NCBI GenBank assembly: GCA_009774765.1
Contig: VSOK01000080.1
Coordinates: forward strand, 1 to 5,593
Origin: Bacteroidales bacterium
GTDB taxonomy: Bacteria > Bacteroidota > Bacteroidia > Bacteroidales > UBA932
Direction of reading: 5' to 3'
DNA length: 5,593 nt
The notes under the pieces are model-generated. The model was not told where the DNA came from. It saw only the letters and a list, made by a program, of their open reading frames with translations, and did no database searches. Below, piece after piece: positions 1-5,593 of this stretch; positions within the stretch are counted from its first letter, which is position 1, and each line of letters starts with the position of its first letter. The position numbers were made by a program, and so were the translations under genes.

Positions 1-6
1 TTTTAC

Positions 7-14
7 TATATTTG
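7..14 (+). promoter_or_regulatory. Possible Bacteroides-type -7 promoter element before the regulator
   Basis: TATATTTG matches the Bacteroidota -7 consensus TAnnTTTG exactly. It lies only four bases ahead of the ATG at 19, so transcription from it would begin at or very near the start codon and give a leaderless or nearly leaderless mRNA. The matching -33 TTTG would lie outside the window and cannot be checked. A chance match in AT-rich sequence is a real alternative. Confidence 0.35.
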
Positions 15-18
15 CTGA

Positions 19-1194
19 ATGGCACGTCTGATTTTTATGACAGATTTTTCTGAAGCCTATGCAAGGGGGCTTCTGCTCGGGGTCGCACGCTATGCCCGTG
101 AGGAAGGGGAGGCGTGGAGCATCTGCCGTCTACCGCTTTCTATCAGAGACAAATACGGAATCCAGGAAGTTGTGGACTATGCCCTGCGTACAAAGGCCGA
201 TGCTGTCATCGGGCAGTTTGAAGAAGACGATGATGTGGGGCTGTTTGCCAAAAACGGGATAATAGCAATTGCCCAGGATTTCAAGGTCCGTTTCAATGAG
301 ATTCTCAACATAAAGGGACAGAATACCGAGGCAGGGATTATGGGAGCCAAATATCTTATGAAAAAAGGTTTTCATAATTTCGCATATTACGGTCTGAAGG
401 ATTTCATCTGGTCTGATGAAAGATATGCCGCTTTCAGGGATACGATACTGTCGGTGGACCCGAATTATACTTTTTCAGAGCTTCTTGTCCCTCAGCACGT
501 GATGTGGAACTACGACTACGACAGGATGGCCGAATGGCTCATCTCGCTTCCCAAACCTGTCGCAATAATGGCATGTGATGACAATCAGGCGTATTATATA
601 ACCGAAGTATGCAGCATAATCAACGGCAACAGGAAAGAGTCCCCGATACGTATTCCGGAGGACATCACCCTTCTCGGGATGGACAATGACGAGACAATCT
701 GCCGTCTGTCCACTCCCAATCTGTCATCTATATGCCAGGATGTGGAGCAGGGAGGATATGCTGTGGCCAAGATGATTGATTTTATGCTTCATAACCGCTC
801 CTGTCCTGCTGAGGATATAGTGGTTCCGATTACTCATATTGCAACGCGCACTTCATCAGATATTTTCGTTAATGATGACCCTTATATCGCCCGTGTTCTG
901 AGGTATATCCACGAAAGGATAGCGACCAGACTCTCCGTGGATGAACTTGTCGCCCAGGTCCCTCTATCGCGCAGGCTTCTTGAATCAAGATTCAGGAAAG
1001 TGATGAAGATGTCAATCTACGACTATATACAGCGTGTCCGCGTGGACAAGATCGCGCAGATGCTCTGTGAGGGAAAAACAGTTTCTGAATCTGCATTTGA
1101 ACTCGGTTTCTCCGACATCAAAAATATTTCCCGTGTATTCAAAAAGATAAAAGGAGTGTCTCCTTCCGAATACCGAAAACAAAAAAACAAATAG
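19..1194 (+). CDS. XylR-type transcriptional regulator (periplasmic-binding-protein-like sensor plus AraC-type DNA-binding domain)
   Basis: This is a 391-residue cytoplasmic one-component regulator with no signal peptide or membrane segment. Residues 1 to about 275 resemble the LacI/PBP1-like sugar-binding fold used by XylR-type regulators. The opening RLIFMTDFSEAYARGLL is typical of Bacteroidota members, and PEDITLLGMDND near residues 214-225 is the conserved strand late in that fold. Residues 288-388 form an AraC-type double helix-turn-helix: the first around 306-326 (SVDELVAQVPLSRRLLESRF), the second around 354-376 (SESAFELGFSD, then ISRVFKKIKG), ending in the family motif SPSEYR. The start at 19 is fixed by an in-frame TGA at 16-18; the next Met, residue 7, would cut off the first beta strand. 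No Shine-Dalgarno is seen, which is normal for the phylum. The family binds a sugar in the N-terminal domain and activates nearby catabolic genes. The GH92 gene 106 bp downstream is the obvious target and mannose or a manno-oligosaccharide a plausible ligand, but both are inferred from position. Confidence 0.9.
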   Translation: MARLIFMTDFSEAYARGLLLGVARYAREEGEAWSICRLPLSIRDKYGIQEVVDYALRTKADAVIGQFEEDDDVGLFAKNGIIAIAQDFKVRFNEILNIKGQNTEAGIMGAKYLMKKGFHNFAYYGLKDFIWSDERYAAFRDTILSVDPNYTFSELLVPQHVMWNYDYDRMAEWLISLPKPVAIMACDDNQAYYITEVCSIINGNRKESPIRIPEDITLLGMDNDETICRLSTPNLSSICQDVEQGGYAVAKMIDFMLHNRSCPAEDIVVPITHIATRTSSDIFVNDDPYIARVLRYIHERIATRLSVDELVAQVPLSRRLLESRFRKVMKMSIYDYIQRVRVDKIAQMLCEGKTVSESAFELGFSDIKNISRVFKKIKGVSPSEYRKQKNK

Positions 1195-1237
1195 CCGTTT
1201 TCCATTCAGGGTTCTGCGCTATCCGAGGATATAAAAG

Positions 1238-1248
1238 CGCAATTTGCG
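1238..1248. promoter_or_regulatory. Short inverted repeat, possible operator
   Basis: CGCAA and TTGCG form a perfect 5-bp dyad around a single T. It lies just upstream of the proposed GH92 promoter core, where an activator would be expected to bind. It is short enough to occur by chance, so it is recorded only as a candidate site. Confidence 0.2.
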
Positions 1249-1279
1249 TATGTCGGCAAAATTATCTTCCATAATTTTG
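1249..1279 (+). promoter_or_regulatory. Putative promoter of the GH92 gene
   Basis: TAATTTTG at 1272-1279 is an exact match to the Bacteroidota -7 element TAnnTTTG. TATG at 1249-1252, 19 bp upstream, is a three-of-four match to the -33 element TTTG; a perfect TTTG at 1243-1246 is 25 bp away, longer than usual. Transcription would start near 1283-1290, leaving a leader of roughly 10-20 bases before the ATG at 1301. The weak or badly spaced -33 fits a promoter needing an activator, consistent with the AraC-type regulator upstream. No experimental start site is available. Confidence 0.5.
1257..1279. promoter_or_regulatory. Perfect 9+9 bp inverted repeat overlapping the promoter, candidate operator
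   Basis: CAAAATTAT (1257-1265) and ATAATTTTG (1271-1279) are exact reverse complements separated by the 5-base spacer CTTCC. The right arm contains the whole -7 element of the proposed GH92 promoter, so a dimeric protein bound here would compete with RNA polymerase. By symmetry the left arm carries the same TAATTTTG on the minus strand. A transcriptional terminator is less likely because the stem is almost all A and T and no T-run follows it. Confidence 0.4.
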
Positions 1280-1300
1280 TAAGACCACAAATAATGACAG

Positions 1301-4183
1301 ATGAAACGTATAGCCTATTTTGCCTTGTTTTCCATAATATTTTATGGATGCTCACAGCAGATTGATCCGGTGGATTTTGTAGATCCTATGATAGGGACAG
1401 GATTCCACGGACACACATTTCCTGGTGCGACTGTTCCTTACGGTATGGTCCAGTTGAGTCCGGATACCCGTGTTGAGGGATGGGACGCATGCTCGGGATA
1501 CCATTATTCAGACGATTCCATTTTGGGATTCTCCCATACCCATCTAAGCGGTACAGGGTGTGCCGACCTTGCCGACATCCTTTTCTACCCTTCGGCAAGG
1601 AAGCTGTCCAAGGCTGACGGTCTTTATGAAAGACCTCCGTACCGGTTCTCCCATTCGGATGAGAAAGCTTCCTGCGGATACTATTCCGTGGATTTCAGAA
1701 AGGACGGGATTTCAGCCGAGCTGACTGCTACGCCGCGCACCGGAGTCCACAGGTACACGTTCCGGGAAGAAGGGGAAAGGCAGATTCTTGTGGATCTCCT
1801 TCATTCTCTTGGCGGGGAGACAGTGGATATGACTGAATTGTCCGTTGTATCGCAGGATGAAATATCCGGTATGAGGAGGACACAGGGATGGGTATATGAC
1901 CATTATGTGTATTTCTCCGCAAAGTTTTCAGTCCCGTTTGAAAATGTGGATATCATAGACGGCAAACAGGCCTGTATCACATTCCCCTCAGGTGCTGATG
2001 TTGTCGTGGCTGCCGTTGGACTTTCGTCGGTAAGCTGTGGCAATGCGATGGAGAACAGGATTTCTGAGGTGCCTGAACTTGATTTCGAAAAGGTGCGCAA
2101 GGCAAGTGAGGATGTCTGGCGCGGTGAACTGGAGGCGATTTCCGCAAAAGGCGGAAGCAGGAAGGACCTTAAGAATTTCTACACGTCGCTGTATCATACA
2201 AAGATGTGCCCGAATATAATGAACGATGTAAACGGGCAGTACAGAAGGCACGACGGCTCGATTGCCGTGGTCCCTGAAGGAAGGAAATACTATTCCACAT
2301 TCTCCTTGTGGGATACATACCGTGCCTGGCATCCTCTCCAGACTTTGATTGATACCGCCTTTGTCAATGATATGGTTTGGAGTATGATGGATATGTACGA
2401 TCATAGCGGAGAACTTCCTATATGGCCTCTTGCATCAGGGGAGACCGGAACAATGATAGGATACCATTCCGCGTCCGTCATTGCCGATGCTTATCTGAAG
2501 GGAATCAGAGGCTTTGATGCCAAGAGTGCTCTTGAGGCTATGGTCCATTCTTCCTGTATCAACAAAAAGGGTTCGGACCTGTATGTGGCGAACGGATATG
2601 TGCCGGCTAACATAAAACCGGAGTCGGTGTCGTTGACGCTTGAATATTCTTATGACGACTGGGCTATAGCCCGTATGGCTGAAGCTATGGGAGAGACCGG
2701 GACGGCTGAGGAGTATTATTCGCGTGCCCTGAATTATAATAACGTGTTTGACGGTGCGACATCATTTTTCAGAGGACACCATCAGAACGGGAGCTGGACC
2801 GAGCCGTTTGATATATTTTCTACAGGAAGGGATTATACGGAGGCGACCCCTTGGCATTACCGGTTTGCCGTTCCGCACGATGTGCGCGCAATGGAGCAGC
2901 TTTTCGGAGGAAAGGACAAGTTCACCTCGGCTTTGGATGAGCTTTTCACTTTGGAGACAGACAATTCCGGGATAGAGCTGCAGGATGTTACCGGACTTAT
3001 GGGGCAGTATGCCCACGGTAATGAACCGAGTCATCATCTGGCCTATCTCTATTGCTGGCAGGCTATGCCATGGAAGACGCAGGAGCTGGTCCGTAAACTT
3101 CTTGATGAGATGTATCAGCCTTCTCCTGAAGGAATTATCGGAAATGAGGATTGCGGACAGATGTCTGCCTGGTATATTTTCTCCGCTATGGGATTCTATC
3201 CGGTGTGTCCGGGTTCAAACCAGTTCGTAATCGGTTCCCCTCTGTTCAAAGAGGTGTCCATAAGGCTGGCGGACGGCAAGGTGTTGAATATCACGGCTGA
3301 CAGTCCGCGCCGTAACGTTTATGTAAAGGATGTGACACTCAACGGAAGGACTGTCGGGGAGAATTATCTGACCTACGATATGATTATGGACGGAGGTGAA
3401 CTTGAATTCAAAATGTCTTGTAAACCTGAGTATGGAAGAGGAATCCGACCGGAAGACAGCCCTTATTCAATGACCGGGTACGATTTTGTCTCCATACCTT
3501 ATACGGATTCGCATCTTGACCTGTTTGTGGATGAAGTGGAAATGACTATGTCCACATTGACGGACGGGGCGGAAATACGATATACTCTTGACGGAAGCGA
3601 GCCGTCTGCGGATTCAAAATTATATGACGGTCCTTTTGTCCTGAAAAACTCGTCAGTAATCAAGGCAAAAGCCTACAGGGAGGGGCTGAAAGAGAGTATG
3701 ACGGTTGTATTCAATGCCGTAAAGGCTGATTTCCTGCCTTCATACAATGTGGAAGGACTGAAAAACGGGGTATCGTATAATTATTACAGGGGAAAATTCT
3801 CCAATGTGGCCGGGCTGGCATCCGTTTCTCCTGCCGATAAAGGTAGGATGCCGTCCCCGTCTATTGCCGGAGCGCCTGACGAAGACCATTTCGGATATGT
3901 TTTCAGCGGGTATGTAGATGTCCCTGAGCAAGGCGTATGGGAGTTTATGACAAAAAGCGATGATGGAAGTGTCCTTTATATAGACGGTGTCAAGGTCGTC
4001 AACAATGACGGCTCCCACGCAGCTGTAGCCGCTACTGGACGTATCGCCCTGGAAAAGGGGCTGCACAGGTTCGAACTGCTGTATTTTGAAGACTATGAAG
4101 GCCAGGAGTTTGAATGGGGCTGGAAGAAAACTTCCGATTCAGGGTTTTCTTCAATTCCGGAAAGCCGTCTTTTCTGCAGATGA
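1301..4183 (+). CDS. GH92 family alpha-mannosidase, lipoprotein, with C-terminal CHB_HEX_C-like and PA14-like domains
   Basis: This 960-residue exported enzyme is predicted to release mannose from alpha-mannosides; characterised GH92 enzymes are Ca2+-dependent, inverting exo-alpha-mannosidases. Residues 1-17 form a lipoprotein-type signal (hydrophobic run, then FYGC; Cys17 would be lipidated), though the lipobox is loose. The acidic stretch typical of surface lipoproteins is weak after Cys17, so periplasmic or surface location is open. GH92 signatures are clear: VDPMIGT (27-33), GHTFPGATVPYGM (37-49), GFSHTHLSGTGC (76-87), SLWDTYRAWHP (335-345), GNEPSHH (573-579) and GNEDCGQMSAWY (614-625). 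Glu514 in TEATPWHY lies where the family usually has TEGNAWQY and is the likely catalytic acid; Asp617 is a candidate for the base region. The core ends near 720. A chitobiase/hexosaminidase C-terminal-like beta module follows (about 740-806, YTLDGSEP at 761-768), then a PA14-like module (about 815-957, DDGSVLYIDG at 887-896), making it about 200 residues longer than a typical GH92. The exact linkage cleaved cannot be read from sequence. Confidence 0.93.
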   Translation: MKRIAYFALFSIIFYGCSQQIDPVDFVDPMIGTGFHGHTFPGATVPYGMVQLSPDTRVEGWDACSGYHYSDDSILGFSHTHLSGTGCADLADILFYPSARKLSKADGLYERPPYRFSHSDEKASCGYYSVDFRKDGISAELTATPRTGVHRYTFREEGERQILVDLLHSLGGETVDMTELSVVSQDEISGMRRTQGWVYDHYVYFSAKFSVPFENVDIIDGKQACITFPSGADVVVAAVGLSSVSCGNAMENRISEVPELDFEKVRKASEDVWRGELEAISAKGGSRKDLKNFYTSLYHTKMCPNIMNDVNGQYRRHDGSIAVVPEGRKYYSTFSLWDTYRAWHPLQTLIDTAFVNDMVWSMMDMYDHSGELPIWPLASGETGTMIGYHSASVIADAYLKGIRGFDAKSALEAMVHSSCINKKGSDLYVANGYVPANIKPESVSLTLEYSYDDWAIARMAEAMGETGTAEEYYSRALNYNNVFDGATSFFRGHHQNGSWTEPFDIFSTGRDYTEATPWHYRFAVPHDVRAMEQLFGGKDKFTSALDELFTLETDNSGIELQDVTGLMGQYAHGNEPSHHLAYLYCWQAMPWKTQELVRKLLDEMYQPSPEGIIGNEDCGQMSAWYIFSAMGFYPVCPGSNQFVIGSPLFKEVSIRLADGKVLNITADSPRRNVYVKDVTLNGRTVGENYLTYDMIMDGGELEFKMSCKPEYGRGIRPEDSPYSMTGYDFVSIPYTDSHLDLFVDEVEMTMSTLTDGAEIRYTLDGSEPSADSKLYDGPFVLKNSSVIKAKAYREGLKESMTVVFNAVKADFLPSYNVEGLKNGVSYNYYRGKFSNVAGLASVSPADKGRMPSPSIAGAPDEDHFGYVFSGYVDVPEQGVWEFMTKSDDGSVLYIDGVKVVNNDGSHAAVAATGRIALEKGLHRFELLYFEDYEGQEFEWGWKKTSDSGFSSIPESRLFCR

Positions 4184-4259
4184 TTCCCGTTATGGTATGC
4201 TTGTACAAATGGTTGCAGGCTGACATTGAAGCAAAATAAACGATTAATAATACATCACT

Positions 4260-5593
4260 ATGAAACTGATTCCAATATTGTCGGCAGCCGCGGCATTGAT
4301 GCTTTCCTGCGCAATGTCGGCACAGACTCCGATAATGATTCATTCACACAATGATTATACGCGTGAAGTACCTTTCTATCAGGCTTATTCTCAGAAAGTC
4401 AATTCAATAGAAGCGGATGTCTTCCTTAAGGGAGGCCGTCTGCTTGTCGGTCACGAAATTGAAGACCTTACCCCTGAAAGGAGCTTTGACAATATGTATC
4501 TTCAGCCTATTGTTTCGCTGTTCAGACTCAATGGGGGACGCGCCTGGAAAGATTCTGACGCAAAGATGCAGCTGATGGTGGAGCTCAAGTCCGAGACGGC
4601 TCCGGCGATGAAGGCCCTTGTGGCAAAGCTGAAAAAATATCCGGAGGTCTTTGATCCTTCCGTCAATCCGGATGCGGTCAGAGTGGTCATAACCGGAAAT
4701 GTGCCTTCTCCGGAAGATTTTGTGAAATATCCGGAATATATCGGGTATGACGGCATTATAGATGCCGGATATACTCCTGAACAGCTGAAGAGAGTAGCTC
4801 TGTTCAGTACGAATTTCAGAGGATATTCCACCTGGAACGGCAAAGGTTCGATTCTGCCTGCGGAATATGGCAGACTTATGGAAGTCATAGACTATGCCCA
4901 CAGTCTCAACAAGCCTATACGTTTCTGGAATGCTCCTGAAGGCGTCACTGTCTATTATATATTTCTCAATATGGGAGTCGACTACATCAATACTGATGTC
5001 CCGGAGACCTGCGCTGCATTTTTCTCGGATTTCGGCAACAGGAATTTCTGTATAGGAGACCATATCTCAAACTCTTCCGGAGTTACAGGGACAAAGAAAC
5101 TTGACAAGACCACACGTAATTTCAGCGGATTCAGGAATGAAAAGATGGTGTTGTCTGACAATATGGATGTCTACCGTCCTACATACGCGAGCGACGGGGC
5201 AGCACGTCCTGTCAAGAATGTGATCTTCCTGATCGGTGACGGTATGGGACTCAATCAGATTACCGCCGGAGCGTATGCCAACCGGGGACTTTCCCTGCTC
5301 AATATGAAATATATAGGTCTGCAGATAAATCACGCGAAAGATTCTTTCACAACCGATTCTGCTGCTGGAGGAAGCGCGCTTGCCACAGGTGAAAAGCACG
5401 ACAACAGACACATTTCGATGTCTTCGGACGGAGTTGCCTGCCCGTCTTTGTCTGACTGGTTCTATGACAGGGGCCGTGCTGTAGGAGTCGTATCGCTCGG
5501 CAATATAGCGGATGCTACACCGGCTGCGTTCTACGGTCACAGCACGGAAAGGGACAGCGCGGATGTCATCACCCGTGCTCTTCTGGACGGGAA
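4260..5593 (+). CDS. Exported fusion of a PI-PLC/glycerophosphodiesterase-like domain and an alkaline phosphatase domain (3' end beyond window)
   Basis: The frame is open from ATG 4260 to the window edge (444 full codons) and continues outside. An in-frame TAA at 4245-4247 fixes this as the first start. Residues 1 to about 21 are a signal peptide; LSC at 15-17 could be a poor lipobox, while MSA-Q at 19-22 suits signal peptidase I. Residues 25 to about 256 resemble the PI-PLC/GDPD phosphodiesterase superfamily: HSHNDY (28-33), EADVFL (51-56) and LLVGHE (61-66) give the likely catalytic His30/His65 and acidic metal ligands Glu51/Asp53, and GVDYINTD (239-246) is the usual closing strand. After a linker (about 257-318), an alkaline phosphatase domain begins: IGDGMG (325-330) with metal ligand Asp327, and TDSAAGGSALATG (365-377) with nucleophile Ser367. 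A phosphodiester could thus be cut and the phosphomonoester then removed by one protein. The 76-bp gap after the GH92 gene shows no TAnnTTTG or terminator, so co-transcription is likely. The real substrate is unknown, and the rest of the phosphatase active site cannot be checked here. Confidence 0.88.
   Translation, partial: MKLIPILSAAAALMLSCAMSAQTPIMIHSHNDYTREVPFYQAYSQKVNSIEADVFLKGGRLLVGHEIEDLTPERSFDNMYLQPIVSLFRLNGGRAWKDSDAKMQLMVELKSETAPAMKALVAKLKKYPEVFDPSVNPDAVRVVITGNVPSPEDFVKYPEYIGYDGIIDAGYTPEQLKRVALFSTNFRGYSTWNGKGSILPAEYGRLMEVIDYAHSLNKPIRFWNAPEGVTVYYIFLNMGVDYINTDVPETCAAFFSDFGNRNFCIGDHISNSSGVTGTKKLDKTTRNFSGFRNEKMVLSDNMDVYRPTYASDGAARPVKNVIFLIGDGMGLNQITAGAYANRGLSLLNMKYIGLQINHAKDSFTTDSAAGGSALATGEKHDNRHISMSSDGVACPSLSDWFYDRGRAVGVVSLGNIADATPAAFYGHSTERDSADVITRALLDG

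Noticed and set aside
1215..1241. Inverted repeat TGCGCT / AGCGCA as a terminator for the regulator gene
   Set aside because: The stem is only 6 bp with a 15-base loop, and no T-run follows, so it does not meet the usual form of an intrinsic terminator.
1294..1365. ATG at 1294 as an alternative start or short leader peptide
   Set aside because: It is out of frame with the GH92 gene and runs into a stop after about two dozen codons overlapping the signal peptide coding region; the ATG at 1301 gives a proper lipoprotein signal.
1988..2404. Minus-strand open frame of 138 codons inside the GH92 gene
   Set aside because: It is wholly antisense to a conserved GH92 region, with no start context or motif of its own.
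4201..4208. 8-bp palindrome TTGTACAA between the GH92 and phosphoesterase genes
   Set aside because: It is short, does not extend outward, and has no associated promoter element; chance is sufficient.
4404..5063. Long minus-strand open frame of 219 codons opposite the phosphodiesterase domain
   Set aside because: The + strand here encodes clear PI-PLC/GDPD motifs. The antisense product has no recognisable motifs and looks low-complexity and basic, as expected of a shadow frame.
5067..5540. Minus-strand open frame of 157 codons opposite the alkaline phosphatase domain
   Set aside because: It lies opposite the diagnostic IGDGMG and TDSAAGG motifs of the + strand gene and its translation resembles no protein family.

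Overview
The window looks like chromosomal DNA from a Bacteroidota member, most likely an order Bacteroidales gut-type glycan degrader. The signs are a XylR-type regulator with an AraC-type DNA-binding end, a family 92 glycoside hydrolase (GH92) lipoprotein, AT-rich start regions without Shine-Dalgarno sequences, and matches to the Bacteroides promoter element TAnnTTTG. The genus cannot be fixed from the sequence alone.

Layout, all genes on the + strand: (1) 19-1194, a one-component sugar-responsive regulator; (2) 1195-1300, a 106-bp gap with a good -7 promoter element embedded in a perfect 9+9 bp inverted repeat; (3) 1301-4183, a GH92 alpha-mannosidase lipoprotein with two added C-terminal modules (chitobiase/hexosaminidase C-terminal-like and PA14-like); (4) 4184-4259, a 76-bp gap without a recognisable promoter or terminator; (5) 4260 to beyond the window end, an exported two-domain phosphoesterase joining a PI-PLC/glycerophosphodiesterase-like domain to an alkaline phosphatase domain.

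Taken together this reads as a small regulated catabolic locus. A cytoplasmic sensor probably controls an exported mannosidase and an exported phosphodiesterase-phosphatase. The combination suggests a phosphorylated, mannose-containing substrate such as a GPI-anchor glycan, a phosphatidylinositol mannoside, or phosphomannan. That substrate assignment is inference from the neighbourhood; no SusC/SusD pair or transporter is visible in the window.
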